A stretch of DNA of 64,000 nt from Macrobrachium rosenbergii (Eukaryota > Arthropoda > Malacostraca > Decapoda > Palaemonidae), in contig NC_089767.1 of NCBI RefSeq assembly GCF_040412425.1, positions 4,407,448 to 4,471,447 of the forward strand. Reading direction: 5' to 3'. This document shows positions 1 to 37,489 of this stretch, piece by piece (positions within the stretch are counted from its first letter, which is position 1; each line of letters starts with the position of its first letter). A program made the position numbers and the translations under genes. The notes beneath the pieces are model-generated. The model was given only the letters and a program-made list of their open reading frames with translations, had not been told where the DNA came from and searched no databases.

Positions 1-140
1 TGAATGGGACCCCGTAAATAAAGCACTGAAGAATCATTCTGAAACTGCAGTGACTCGTGTATTAGTGTTTCACGAGCCTAACAGGTGGCATATCTCAATT
101 TCGAAAATTTTGCAGACACTGCAGTTTTCCATTTGAGGGC
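1..140. mobile_element. MITE family A, right part of a truncated copy
   Basis: The segment matches the right half of the complete copies at 7155-7408 and 11333-11584 (shared stretches include the cattctgaaactgcag region) and ends in the same terminal inverted repeat, here diverged (ccatttgagggc). The left half lies outside the window. No coding capacity. Confidence 0.7.
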
Positions 141-436
141 AAAATAACTTCATCAATGAAACGCCGCATTAAAGGACACAGTGCAAATTTCGTCGATGGT
201 AGTTCTCACAAAACCATAATCCCCTTCTATCTACAACTAGCTCTTTCACATTCAGTGTCTTCATGACATCTCCCGGCAGTCTTCTCTTTGCCTCAGTGGA
301 AAGTTTCTCGATAACTGCGTCCTCTCACTTGTACCTAACCTGAGGGTGGGTAGGTCTCACCTTCGCCCTCTGCCGAGACTAATCGAATTCCCTCTTATTA
401 TTCATCAACCTCTAATCCACTACAAGATAATGCAAG

Positions 437-765
437 TAAAAAATGCGCCGAGGTGTCTTCGGCACAATCGAGTTCTCTGTACATTCGCTACAGCTTATAA
501 TCAAAGCCACCGAAAATAGATATATCTTTCGGTGGTCTCGGTATAATGCTGTATGACCCGCGGCCCATGAAACTTCAACCACGGCTATGTGGTGGCCTAT
601 ACTATACCGTTGCCAGAAGCACGATTATGGCTAACTTTAACCTTAAATGAAAAATCTACTGAGGCTAGAGGGCTGCAATTTGGTATGTTTGATGATTGGA
701 GGGTGGATGATCAACATAACAATTTGCAGCCCCCTAGCCTCAGTAGTTTTTAAGATAAATAGCCA
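437..765 (+). repeat. Inverted-repeat element B, copy 1
   Basis: A dispersed element shared with 15161-15580. It holds a long hairpin, ctactgaggctagagggctg at about 657 pairing with its complement near 728-747, and a second short hairpin around a ccaccgaaa/tttcggtgg pair near 510-534. Only short chance ORFs occur. Family unknown to me; it could be a non-autonomous DNA transposon or a structured repeat. Confidence 0.65.
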
Positions 766-959
766 TCTCAGTAGTTTTCTTTTACAGGAAACTATAAGTG
801 CCTATCTCGCAATCTCACTCGTTCTATGCACCCCATAATTAACCTACTTTCCGGCGTTTTCAAACGCTGGTTATTACTCCACCTCAGAATGACCACTTCC
901 TTGGTCCAAGGAGTGTCACATTCTTTGGAGTTTCGACCTGGTTTTTTTTTTTCAAACTC

Positions 960-1006
960 GTCCTTCCCAGTTTTTCTTTATGTCACTCATTGGTATGTTA
1001 ATCGAA

Positions 1007-1093
<87 letters not shown>

Positions 1094-1298
1094 ATTTCTT
1101 GTCCCGTTTTAGTTCCATTTTTTTATACCACCCTTTGGTAAGTTGATCTCTCCTCTCTCTCTCTCTCTCTATTTCTTGGCCCGTTTTGGTTCATTTTTTT
1201 ACACCGCTCTTTGGTAAGTTGATCTCTCTCTCTCTCTCTCTCACGCATTTCTTGTTCCATTTTAGTTCCATTCTTGTTTATATTGCTCTTTGGTATGT

Positions 1299-1367
<69 letters not shown>

Positions 1368-1390
1368 CGTGTCCAGTTTTAGTTTCTTCA
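960..1390. repeat. Compound (CT)n array with a tandem spacer
   Basis: Four CT tracts (about 1011-1095, 1152-1172, 1225-1243 and 1300-1364) alternate with similar spacers of the type catttcttgtcccgttttag...ctttggtaagttgatctc. It is therefore a minisatellite whose unit contains a microsatellite. The stretch 1391-1687 after it shows nothing coding. Confidence 0.8.
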
Positions 1391-1687
1391 AATTAGGTTT
1401 CGCCAAACACCAACTACCAACAGACATATACAAGCCAACATATTAAAACATGACATGCGTAATCAGCCAAACAATGACATATTCACAAAATAGGCAGGAT
1501 ACAAACAGACCAACAAACACAAACACACACAGACACACGAACACGAGAAACTATCGCAGAAACATGAGCCCACGTAGCTACTGTCACTGGACACTCCTGC
1601 AGAGATAGCTGGTTTGCAAAGGACATAACACACCCTTGGACTCGAGTATCATAATGCTAACATTTTGGCCAAAATAAATTTAATGTT

Positions 1688-3786
1688 ACAATAGCAACTC
1701 CTTAGCATTTCAATACACAGCAAAAGGTGTGTCACTTTACAATACCGACTCCTTATCATTTCAATACACAGTAAAAGGTGCGAGTCGCTTTACAATACCA
1801 ACTCCTTACCATTTCAATACACAGCAAAAGGTGTGAGTCACTTTACAATACCAACTCCTTATCATTTCAATACACAGTAAAAGGTGCGAGTAACTTTACA
1901 ATACCAACTCCTTATCATTTCAATACACAGTAAAAAGTGCGAGTCGTTTACAATACCGACTCCTTACCATTTCAATACACAGTAAAAATTGCTTTCGCTT
2001 TACAATACCAACTCCTTACCATTTCAATACACAGCAAAAGGTGTGAGTCACTTTACAATACCGACTCCTTACCATTTCAATACACAGTAAAAGGTGCGAG
2101 TCGCTTTACAATACCAACTCCTTACCATTTCAATACACAGCAAAAGGTGTGAGTCACTTTACAATACCAACTCCTTATCATTTCAATACACAGCAAAAGG
2201 TGTGAGTCACTTTACAATACCGACTCCTTACCATTTCAATACACAGTAAAAGGTGCAACAATACCAACTCCTTACCATTTCAATACACAGCAAAAGGTGT
2301 GAGTCACTTTACAATACCAACTCCTTATCATTTCAATACACAGTAAAAGGTCAGTAACTTTACAATACCAACTCATTATCATTTCAATACACAGCAAAAG
2401 GTGCGAGTCACTTTACAACACCAACTCCTTACCATTTCAATACACAGTAAAAGGTGAGTCACTTTACAATACCAACTCCTTACCATTTCAATACACAGCA
2501 AAAGGTGTGAGTCACTTTACAATACCAACTCCTTACCATTTCAATACACAGCAAAAGGTGTGAGTCACTTTACAATACCGACTCCTTACCATTTCAATAC
2601 ACAGCAAAAGGTGTGAGTCACTTTACAATACCAACTCCTTACCATTTCAATACACAGCAAAAGGTGTGAGTCACTTTACAATACCAACTCCTTATCATTT
2701 CAATACACAGCAAAAGGTGCGAGTCACTTTACAACACCAACTCCTTACCATTTCAATACACAGCAAAAGGTGCGAGTCACTTTACAACACCAACTCCTTA
2801 CCATTTCAATACACAGTAAAAGGTGAGTCACTTTACAATACCAACTCCTTACCATTTCAATACACAGCAAAAGGTGTGAGTCACTTTACAATACCAACTC
2901 CTTACCATTTCAATACACAGCAAAAGGTGTGAGTCACTTTACAATACCAACTCCTTACCATTTCAATACACAGTAAAAGTGCGAGTCGCTTTACAATACC
3001 AACTCCTTACCATTTCAATACACAGCAAAAGGTGTGAGTCACTTTACAATACCAACTCCTTATCATTTCAATACACAGTAAAAGGTGCGAGTAACTTTAC
3101 AATACCAACTCCTTATCATTTCAATACACAGCAAAAGGTGCGAGTCACTTTACAACACCAACTCCTTACCATTTCAATACACAGTAAAAGGTGAGTCACT
3201 TTACAATACCAACTCCTTACCATTTCAATACACAGCAAAAGGTGTGAGTCACTTTACAATACCAACTCCTTACCATTTCAATACACAGCAAAAGGTGTGA
3301 GTCACTTTACAATACCGACTCCTTACCATTTCAATACACAGCAAAAGGTGTGAGTCACTTTACAATACCAACTCCTTACCATTTCAATACACAGCAAAAG
3401 GTGTGAGTCACCCTACAATACCAACTCCTTACCACATCAATACACAACAAAAGGTGTGAGTCACTTTACAATACAAACTCCTTACCATTTCAATACACAA
3501 CAAAAGATGTGAGTCACTTTACAATACCAACTCCTTAGCATTTCAATACACAGCAAAAGGTGCGAGTGGTGTGAGTTACTTTACAATACCAACTCCTTAC
3601 CATTTCAATACACAGTAAAAGGTGTGAGTCACTTTACAATACCAACTCCTTACCATTTCAACACACAACAAAAGGTGCGAGTAACTCTACAATACCAACT
3701 CCTTACCATTTCAATACACAGCAAAAGGTGCGAGTCACTCTACAATACCAACTCCTTACCATTTCAATACACAGCAAATGTGTGAG
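1688..3786. repeat. 53-bp minisatellite, about 39 copies
   Basis: The unit has the form gtgtgagtcactttacaata followed by ccaactccttaccatttcaa and tacacagcaaaag. Copies vary by single substitutions (cag/taaaag, accaac/accgac) and small deletions of 2-4 bp in the gtgtga part. Long open frames across it are by-products of the repeat. It lies in an intron of the MFSD6-like gene and ends about 28 bp before the acceptor of the 3814 exon. Confidence 0.95.
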
Positions 3787-3813
3787 TCACTAAGTTCGAT
3801 TTCCTCCCTACAG

Positions 3814-28831
<25,018 letters not shown>

Positions 28832-29109
28832 TCAGAGGATACTTGTGCAGTAGCTTCTAAAACAGTGAAGTCCACTCGAGGGAACAGTTACCAGAAGTCG
28901 CTCTACGTTTCTTGTAACACACTTAAACGCCCCTAACGGTGATCTTTACGCAATGGTGAACCTCTTAAAATACGAGCCAAAGAATTTGGGATGATCTGCA
29001 GAGAAACAACACTGTCTTCACATCAACTGCAGAGAAACAACACTGTCTTCACATCAACAAAGATCCTAGACCAAAGTGAGCTTTCACACCCCACCACTCT
29101 CACTGACTA

Positions 29110-29244
29110 AATAAAGAATGCCTGTTTGTATCAAAGGCAACAAGTTTGAGATGATTATCCGTATGTAAATGGATCTCGAGCAACGCGTGTTATCTAGATG
29201 TTATTTTTGCATATATATATTATTTATGACCTTTACTTAATAAA
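29110..29244 (+). terminator. Candidate polyadenylation signals of the MFSD6-like gene
   Basis: AATAAA hexamers at 29110-29115 and 29239-29244, some 280 and 410 bases after the stop. The cleavage site cannot be placed from sequence alone. Confidence 0.5.
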
Positions 29245-29305
29245 ATAAAAGTAATGCTACTTGGATGGCTATTTGTTTCATCTATATGCAAAATCTTGTT
29301 AATTT

Positions 29306-29421
<116 letters not shown>

Positions 29422-29445
29422 GTATATAAAACGTATATATGTATA

Positions 29446-29560
29446 CAGTAAACCCCTGTATTCACGGGGATGCATACCACAAACCCCTGCCCCCACGAGG
29501 TTAAAATCCACAAATAGTTAACACCCACCCCTCTAAAAACACTTATAATTGCCTATCTTC
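29446..29560. mobile_element. MITE family C, left end
   Basis: Begins cagtaaacccctgtattcac and keeps the aaacacttataattgcctat block. A possible right part (gagaaaatccgcgaatgggt, about 30717-30738) suggests a longer copy with insertions between. Confidence 0.6.
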
Positions 29561-30024
29561 AAAGTTCAAATACCAAATGTAGACCTTAAACTAGCATCCT
29601 ACATCAAACATACCTTAAATTATTATCCTACTACAGTATTGTATTAATCTTTGAAATGGTATTATTAATATTATTTCAAAGTCATCTTAAACATTCCACC
29701 CTTAAAAATATATATGCATATACTTCTAACCCTTCCAGCCAGTAAGAGAGAGAGAGAGAGAGAAATTTTTCAGTATCCTTGTGGGCAACATATTTGACCT
29801 TCAGTGGGCAACACTTCCTCCCCCTTGTGGTCAATATGTCAATATGTCAAGACAATTGACAGTTAGATTACAACCCCCCGCCCTCCAAGTTTTCGGAAAA
29901 GACTGGGAATCGATATGTTTTCTTTTAAAATTTTAAATAATTTACTATAGAAAGGCATAAATGTTGTAATTATAGCATGAAAAATATGAAAAAATTAATA
30001 ACAAAGCAACACCATGTTTTTCTA

Positions 30025-30083
30025 TAAGGCTACAGTATACAAAACAAACAAACATATATGTTACATATGCATAAAAAATCTAT

Positions 30084-30119
<36 letters not shown>

Positions 30120-30593
30120 TGAAATACAAAGAAAATAATCTAGATTAGTAGATGAGAGATATAGAGAGACTCTTCGGCGAGGTGCTAACCCTTTTTTTGC
30201 ATAATAACAGTTACGCCTTCATCCCTCCCCCTAAGTTGGATACAGAAAAAGATCAGGGATTGAACTAAAATCTTACTAATTCACTATATTTTCTTTAATG
30301 AATTGATATTTTGCTGTGCTTACACTGATATTAACACCTGAAAATTAGTAAATCATTTATTCATCATACAAAACAAATAAACATACATATTACATATGCA
30401 TAAAAATTCTCTCATCTCAGTGAGAGAGAGAATTATTATTTTTATTACTGAATGTTATTATTTAAATTAGTAAATCATTTATTTATCATACAAAACAAAC
30501 ATACATACATATTACATATGCATAAAAATTCTCTCATCTCAGTGAGAGAGAGAGAGAGAGAATTATTATTTTTATTATTGAATGTTATTATTT
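30025..30593. repeat. Local duplications with (GA)n tracts
   Basis: A segment of about 120 bp (atcatacaaaacaaa...tattacatatgcataaaaat...gagagagag...ttattattttt) occurs at 30346-30465 and 30466-30593, and in diverged form at 30025-30118. Confidence 0.75.
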
Positions 30594-30745
30594 AATCTTA
30601 TTAATCTTATTTAAAAATTAGTGCTGTAAATTATTATTTTACCATAAAATGTATTTGTACTTACAGTACAGTATTTAGCCATGAAAATAATGTGAAAATA
30701 CAGAACATTGCTCTACGAGAAAATCCGCGAATGGGTGAGTTTTCC

Positions 30746-30979
30746 CAGTTATTGACGATCTGGTTTTACGGTGCTTGTCTAGCAACGAAAATAGATGATT
30801 TTTGGTGCCAATATGTGCCAATTTCCGCTTAGTAGTGCCAGTAATTGGGTACTAGCACTGATACATACCTAACAGAGGTGCAGATCTCTGGTTATCGGTG
30901 CATTGTCTCGATTATCGGCAATTTTCACTTATCGTCATGCCGTCGGAACACAATCCCGCTGATAACCAGGACAGCTTGT
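30746..30979. mobile_element. MITE family D-like copy
   Basis: Contains gtgccaatttccgcttagta, gtgcattgtctcgattatcg and ends gctgataaccaggacagctt, similar to 56275-56536. Ends are decayed. Confidence 0.45.
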
Positions 30980-31006
30980 AAATATGTATTTATGTATGTA
31001 TGAACA

Positions 31007-31339
<333 letters not shown>

Positions 31340-31341
<2 letters not shown>

Positions 31342-31919
31342 TGGCCTATTATCTAAGAAACTGGGCTTCAATCTCAATGTTAGAAATTTATTTATATAAA
31401 TATTATACATACATATATATACAGTATACATATATATATACTGTATATATACTCTATATATATATACACATATATAATTATATACATACTAACTGACTAA
31501 GCTGGAACTTCCTGGGAAAACTCTGAAGAACTGAGAAAAATTGTCCTACATCTCCTTTGAATTGTTCTGTCATGTGAAGAATGTGTACTGTCAATGAAAA
31601 TGCTTTTCTTTCCTGAGATTAATAATTCTGTCTTAAATTCATTAAAGGCGACTCTCTGCTCGGGGAATAACTGAGTGTCGTACAGACTTCCGCAACCAGA
31701 AATCCACGTATACCGAAAGGTTAGTGTGTGAAGCAGTTCACTCATGGAAATGGATAACGAATGACTCTCTGCAAAGACTACATAGGGGACCCTTTGACAA
31801 ATTATACATACCATCCGTAACAAAAGAATGTCACGTCAGTGACCGTATCAAGTCATATTTAAAAGCAAAAATCACACAGGAACTGCCTTACCATCAGCGA
31901 AAACCTGTACTAATGTTAG

Positions 31920-31978
<59 letters not shown>

Positions 31979-32384
31979 TTTAGTCAGATCAGAATTTAAC
32001 TGAATGATTTTACAGTAATAATGAAAAAAACAACAAATGATGAAAGACGTCAGCAGGTCTACAGGGATGAAGTCTGTTTGAGCATACTGTATGCACAACT
32101 TCATTTAACCAGGGACTGTTCAGTCACCTAATCATCACCTCATTTTTAAGACTGGTATTTGACCGTTATCGTATAAAACCTAGGTGCTAGGTTATTAAGA
32201 TATAGTGTCCGTTGGCTATATAAATATTAAATTATCATGATGGTAATTTTAGACACTGTAAAAAGAGCTGCAACGGTTTTCGGTTTCCTGTGTGTATTAA
32301 CGAACGCGTTTCAGTTTCCTTTGGCATTTCTGGGAGAAAGTGAAGGCCAAAGTCTAAATGGTCTAATATATAAATTGTCGATAT
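31340..32384. other. Intergenic sequence with a (CT)n tract
   Basis: A CT run lies at 31919-31976. The ORF at 31497-31823 on the minus strand shows no motif I recognise and has no supporting splice structure. Confidence 0.45.
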
Positions 32385-32789
32385 ATGGTGATTTTTTAGT
32401 GGATTCAGTACTTAGATATGATGATGGTAATACCTCAAGGTACTTATGAATTTGTATTTTATTGGCAAGGTATAATTAAGATATGAACACTGAAAAAATG
32501 TGGCAATTTCATCACGAATAATTTTTTAATGAGGGGGCAGTTCTGTCACAAAAGCACTTAGTCTGCTAATACGCACGCACAGATGGTGATGGATTTTCCT
32601 CAGCAATGAATTGGTCTTGATCTCGAAAGTTGTGCCCGTAACTACGAAGTTTTTTCGCAGATTTAGTGCTTAGATATGATGATGGTAATACCACAGGATA
32701 CTTAAGATTTTGTATTTCATTGGCAAGGTATGATTAAGATGCATTTGGCTTAAAATAAACACAGAAAAAATTTTGTAATTTCGGCACTA
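32385..32789 (+). repeat. Imperfect direct duplication of about 140 bp
   Basis: 32395-32530 and 32655-32785 share gtacttagatatgatgatgg, taatacc.ca, tt.tatttcattggcaaggta and cactgaaaaaa. It lies just left of the copia element remnant. Confidence 0.65.
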
Positions 32790-32872
32790 ATTATAAAAGA
32801 AGAACAACGTGAGCAGGTAGGTGGATTGCATAACTGTAGTATTTTGGACAGGTTAGGCTAGAAAAACTTTCA
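32790..32872 (+). repeat. 5' LTR remnant (3' portion)
   Basis: Matches 37400-37483 (ttataaaagaag, gtggattgcataa.tgtagt, ggacaggttaggctagaaaa, ending ctttca). Similarity stops abruptly at its left edge. Confidence 0.8.
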
Positions 32873-32874
32873 AG

Positions 32875-32890
32875 TGGTAGCAGAGCATGG
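32875..32890 (+). promoter_or_regulatory. Primer-binding site, initiator tRNA-Met type
   Basis: tggtagcagagcatgg differs at one position from the complement of the 3' end of animal initiator tRNA-Met including CCA (tggtagcagaggatgg, from memory). It begins two bases after the LTR end. Confidence 0.7.
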
Positions 32891-33289
32891 CTGGTTAAAA
32901 ACATACTGATTCAATGATAAATTTTTGGAGATGAATTGGAAAAGAGACTGTCTGAGATTTAGCGGGACACAGGGCGATTGATTATAAAGGATGAAGAGGA
33001 CAAGTAGAGGATTGGCTTGTGGTGTGTGGAGAAGAAGTGAAATATCTGGGGATAGAGATAAGAATGAGCTTAAAAAGCTTTTATAATTACCAGAAGGGAT
33101 AGATAGAGATGAACTTAAGGGTAAAGAGGGTTCAAAGATAATCCTGTCCCAACTAGATGAAGTGTATCTGAAAGATACGCTGACAGAAAATTTCAGTAAA
33201 ATGAAAAACTATTTTAAAATAGAAAGAGTTGATTGACTGATTATGAAATTCAGGTCTTGAAGACCAAGCGCCAGAACCCATCAGCGCCA

Positions 33290-33890
33290 AAATAGAAAGA
33301 GAATCTGGTGAAAAGATGAGAGATTTTATAATTAGGCATGAAAAGGCAGAGTCAGCGTGTAATAGAGCGACAGGGAAAAGCATGTTTGAAGGGGAAGCAG
33401 GTTTTCATGTACTGCAACAAGCAAATCTCACAGAAAATCAAAACCAAATGGTATTAGCAGTTTGTGGTCAAGAAAAGTAGGAATATAAAACAGTGTCACA
33501 AATAATGGAAAGAATATTTGAGGGATTAGGGAATAAAGAGGAGGTGGAATGGTTGGGATCAGAAGGTTGTGTCAAATTTGGGAAAGGGAGGGAAAATCAA
33601 AGATATCGGGGAAAAGGGAATCGAGGTAGAGGTGGAAGAAATCCTATAAATAGAGAAGGGAAAGTACCACTGTGTGCAATATGCAAATCAGAATGGCATT
33701 GGCCTAAAGATTGTCCTCAGAATTTTCAACATAAGAAGAAATCCAGACACTGGACAAAAAGAAGAAAAAGTTTATGTAAGAGAGAGGTTAGTAAAACAGA
33801 GGAAGAATCTTGGGAAGAGGCTGATGCAATTTTAGACTCAGGATGTAAATCAACAGTTTGTAGGGAACTGTGGCTAGCATGCCTGTTGTT
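33290..33890 (+). pseudogene. copia gag and protease remnant
   Basis: Gag-like reading (MRDFIIRHEKAES) is followed by a stop at about 33478. Then comes a basic Gly/Arg stretch, the zinc knuckle CAICKSEWHWPKDC (CX2CX4HX4C), and a retropepsin-type active site ILDSGC near 33830. The frame closes soon after. Confidence 0.8.
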
Positions 33891-34049
33891 GGTTTGAATC
33901 ATGAAGAACTGAGGAGAATGTTGAAGACAGAAATTTTGCAGGGTGATGTACCGTTGTTAATAGGTAAGAAAACATGAGTAAAATGGGTATGACTATAAAT
34001 TTAAGAGAATTGTTAAAATAGAAGTATTAGTGGAAATGAAGATAAAGTT

Positions 34050-35280
34050 AAGAGAAGACAAACAGGGCCACTTAAGAATACCAATTTTGAGGAGGAAGGT
34101 AGAAGAATTGTTACTGGAGGGATGGAAGGGAAAGAGTCTAAGGAAATTAAAGGTGCAATGATGAAGTTACATCTACAATTTGGTCAAAGAAGTGGAGATA
34201 AAATATGGAGGCTAACAGAAGAAGCACAATGTGATGGTTTGAGAGAGAAAGAAAAAGAGGAAATAAAAAAGTTACTATCAGACTTAATTGTAACTTGTGA
34301 GGTATGTAAAAGATACAAAATAAACCCAGCTAAACCAGTAGTAGGATTTAATGAAGTTGTAGCTATGGATGTGGGAGAGATAGAAGAGAGAAAGTTCTTG
34401 GTAATGGTAGATGTGGCAACAAGGTATTGTCAGGCTTTTCGGATAAAAGACAAGAGACCAGAAACTATTGTAAAGACACTTTTTGATGGGTGGTTTGCTA
34501 TATTTGGAGCGCCTTCTAAAATATTACCAGACAACAAGGGAGAATTTGAGAATGGCAAAAAGATGGAATATTAAAGTATTGGCCACAGCATCTGAATCTA
34601 CATGGAGCAATGGAATATGTGAAAAGATGGTAGGCACAATCAAAGAAAGCTTAAGAAAGATGAAAGATGATGAGGAAGTGAATTGGTCCGTAGCATTAAG
34701 ATGGGTAGTGAGTGCTAAGAACTGGTTAATTAACAAATAATGGTGGTTTCTCCCCTAACCAATTAGTATTTGGAAAAAAACCTTCTTTGTCAAATTTAAT
34801 GGGAGAAGAGAGTTCAAGTCCTGCAAGCAGAGAGAAAGCACAGTAAGGGATACACTGAATGCAATGCATAAGGTCAGAGAAGTGTTTATCAAAAATGAGT
34901 CTTGTAACATAAATAAGAATTGCTTTAAACAAAAATGTCAGAGAACATAAATTTGAAGGAGCAGTAGTGGGAGACGAGGTATTCTATAAGAGAGAAAATG
35001 AAAATGAATGGAGAGGACCTGCTCAGGTAGTGGGAGTATCAGGTAAAACGGTAATGGTTAAACATGGGGCTTCTCTAAGAGAAGTAGCAAGAACACATGT
35101 TACTAGGATTCAAAGACTATCACCAGAAAAAGAAAAGATACCTAAAATACATAAAACACACACTGTGAAGGATGGATCCTGCGCATCAAAGGAAGGAAAT
35201 ATAGATGGGCAGGAAGGAAAGATGATAACGGGCTGGAGAAGGAATGCAGATATAGAAGAGGCTACAGAAAGAGATTTGGC
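34050..35280 (+). pseudogene. copia integrase remnant
   Basis: Zinc-binding pieces LHLQFGQRSGDKI and CEVCKRYK; catalytic region with MDVG (first Asp) and PDNKGEF (second Asp); then in another frame SNGICEKMVGTIKESLRKM (region of the catalytic Glu); and the C-terminal VFYKRENENEWRGPAQVVG. Several frameshifts separate these. Confidence 0.82.
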
Positions 35281-35289
35281 AGAGGAACA

Positions 35290-36350
35290 TTGGAAGATGA
35301 AGGGGAGACTATGTTAAGTCTTGAAAGAAAAAGATCAAGCAAATCTTGGGCTGATTCATACAATGTAGAAGACTCGCAGTCATGTGACAAGGGATGGGTT
35401 AACTTAGGAGACCACAGCCATGTAGAAAAAATTGAAGATGAAGAAGAGGTTTTGCTGGGATTTGAAAATAGAAGCATAATTGAAGCTAAAGAAAAAGAAC
35501 TGCAAAGTTGGAGGGAAAACAAGATATATGAGGTAAATGACACTGGACAAAAAGCTACATCTACATGATGGATAATAACTGAAAAGATAAAAGGGGGGGA
35601 AAGGATATGTAAAGCAAGATTGGTAGCTACAGGGTTTTGAAGAAGAAATGGCCGAATGGGAAAAAGACACTCCTACGTGCAATGGAGAAATTTTAAAATT
35701 TCGTTTGACAGTAATAAAACTTGAAAGATTGGAAGTGTTATACATTAGCTGTAAAAACTGCGTATCTACAAGGTGATGAAATACAACGAGAGGTATATTT
35801 AAAACCACCTAGTGAAGATGGTTGGAGTGGATTATGGAAATTGAAGAAAACTGTTTATGGGCTCAAGGATGAAGCAAAGGCATGGTATTTTAAGGTGGTA
35901 AAAGTGATGGAGGAGCTTAAGGCGAGAGTAGATTAAAACCTAATATATTCTTTTGGAGGAAAGACAATAAATTGAATGGTGTTTTATGAACATATGTAGA
36001 TGATTTTTGCTATGGAGAAACTGAAGGATTTTTAAAGGAAACAACTGGGAAATTGAAAGGGAAATTGCAAATAGGAAATAAGAAAGTAAAAGTTTTAAGT
36101 ATATAGGAGTAATAGTAGAGCATAAGGAAAATAGAATCTGTCTTAATCAGTGGCAGGATATAAATTCTATAAGAGAACCAGAAGCTAAAAGATTTACAGG
36201 TAATAGAGTATTAAGACAAAAGGAGTTACCAGAGTATAGATCAGTGGTAAGACAGTTGAATTGGGTATCACTACATACCATGCCAAAAACACCATTCGAT
36301 GTTAGTGAATTAAGTAAAGCTTTTAATGAAGGACGACTCAAGATATGAAA
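35290..36350 (+). pseudogene. copia reverse transcriptase remnant
   Basis: Segments in order: ELQSWRENKIYEVNDTGQKA, ARLVA (with a decayed continuation), AVKTAYLQGDEIQREVYLKP, LWKLKKTVYGLKDEAKAWY, YVDDF (catalytic YVDD near 35995), and FKYIGVIVEHKENRI. The typical DVKTAFL Asp reads AVKTAYL here, so a catalytic Asp appears lost. Confidence 0.85.
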
Positions 36351-36469
36351 AAGCTGATTAAAATGGTGACAAAAACTAAGAACATGATGAGAAGATAAGT
36401 GATAAAGAAGATGAGTTTAAAGAAGAAAATGATTTAATAATGAAGATGGTCAACTGCAGATATCTTTGA

Positions 36470-37010
36470 CAGATTTAGGGAATAAAATGAAGATGGTCCA
36501 CCATTGAAGCACAACCCTGGTTGGGGAGGCCATGAAAGATTGATTTTTGAAACAATTGTGGGAAGAGAAGTCCTTAGTTTTACAGACCACTGAGCTGAAA
36601 GCTCTCCAGAAGGCCCAGGATTAGCAAAGTCCACCATTGACCTAGCAGGGACCTCAACTTGTGTGGAATCCAACCAAGGATTGATATATAAATTCAAACA
36701 TTTGTGGGAAGAGATAGCAGGAGGGAGAAAATTAGAAGCACTGGTTAAAACTGAGAGTAAAAGCCTAATGAGTGCAAAAAAAAGCACTGGTTAAAACTGA
36801 TAGTAAAACCCTAATGACAATAAAATCAAGTACTGGAGTAAATAGTAAGAGATTAAAAACTGAAATTGCAGCAATAAGAGAAACAATAGAATCTGGAGAA
36901 ATAAAGGTGGTGAGATGGATGAAAGGAAAGCATCAGATACCCGATGCACTGACTAAAGTGGGAGTTTCAGGGGAAAATATTAGAAATCACGTAGAAGGTA
37001 AAGAATTGCA
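36470..37010 (+). pseudogene. copia RNase H remnant
   Basis: Contains FTDH, GLIYKFKHLWEE, then VKTDSKTLMTIKSSTG (the D.K.L region), and near 36900 VVRWMKGKHQIPDALTK, the usual end of the copia RNase H domain. A short stretch (aagcactggttaaaactga) is duplicated at 36737 and 36782. Confidence 0.75.
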
Positions 37011-37048
37011 GAATAATGGAGATTTGAGGGGATTAGGAATAAGAAGAG

Positions 37049-37070
37049 GTTGGAGGGGAGGGAGAAGAAG
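37049..37070 (+). other. Polypurine tract before the 3' LTR
   Basis: gttggaggggagggagaaga followed by ag, purine-rich, directly before the LTR start tgtgattat. Confidence 0.6.
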
Positions 37071-37071
37071 G

Positions 37072-37483
37072 TGTGATTATATGTCAGTTTTAGTAGTTTA
37101 ATCATTATTATTTTAATTTTTATTTTCTTCATTAGTGAAATGGTATGGGCATTACGAAATGTATAAAAAGCATGTTTAATTTTAAAAGATGTTTTTATAG
37201 CAAAACATTTCTTATGTTTAAAAGTATCCATTCGTGTTGTGACATCACAGGACGACAAATGGCAGGGAGGAAGCAAAATGTAAAGAATGCAGGCGGAAGA
37301 GATGAAAACACTGTGGTGAGGTAGAGAGAGTTCTCTGATGGTTAGATTGTCAATTTTGAGTTGTAAGTCTGTTTTGTGGTTTTTTGTTGCTAAAACTGGA
37401 TTATAAAAGAAGAATAACATGAACAGGTGGGTGGATTGCATAATTGTAGTATTTTTGGACAGGTTAGGCTAGAAAAACTTTCA
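37072..37483 (+). repeat. 3' LTR
   Basis: About 412 bp, starting TG and ending CA. Its last 83 bp match the 5' remnant. The start is inferred from the polypurine tract because the 5' LTR is truncated. Confidence 0.65.
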
Positions 37484-37489
37484 TCCCCT

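Larger units (their letters stand above)
32790..37483 (+). mobile_element. Ty1/copia retrotransposon, GalEa-like, broken
   Basis: Order: LTR remnant (32790-32872), primer-binding site (32875-32890), gag with zinc knuckle, protease, integrase, reverse transcriptase, RNase H, polypurine tract and 3' LTR. Integrase before RT is the copia order. Motif wording resembles GalEa elements of crustaceans, from memory. Many stops and frameshifts. Of the 5' LTR only the last 83 bp matching the 3' LTR remain, so no target duplication can be read. Confidence 0.85.

Noticed and set aside
826..1446. Ser-Leu and Arg-Glu repeat ORFs
   Set aside because: They are CT/GA microsatellite translations; the same holds for 13107-14367 outside the exon at 13237-13368.
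1937..3300. ORFs repeating YNTNSLPFQYTVK
   Set aside because: They come from the 53-bp array; neither frame has a matching start context or splice structure.
31497..31823. 108-codon minus-strand ORF as a gene
   Set aside because: No recognisable motif, no splice sites or polyadenylation context, and the size is within chance for this base composition.
34122..37101. A living host gene in the copia region
   Set aside because: Motifs are all retrotransposon and the frames are broken by stops and shifts.
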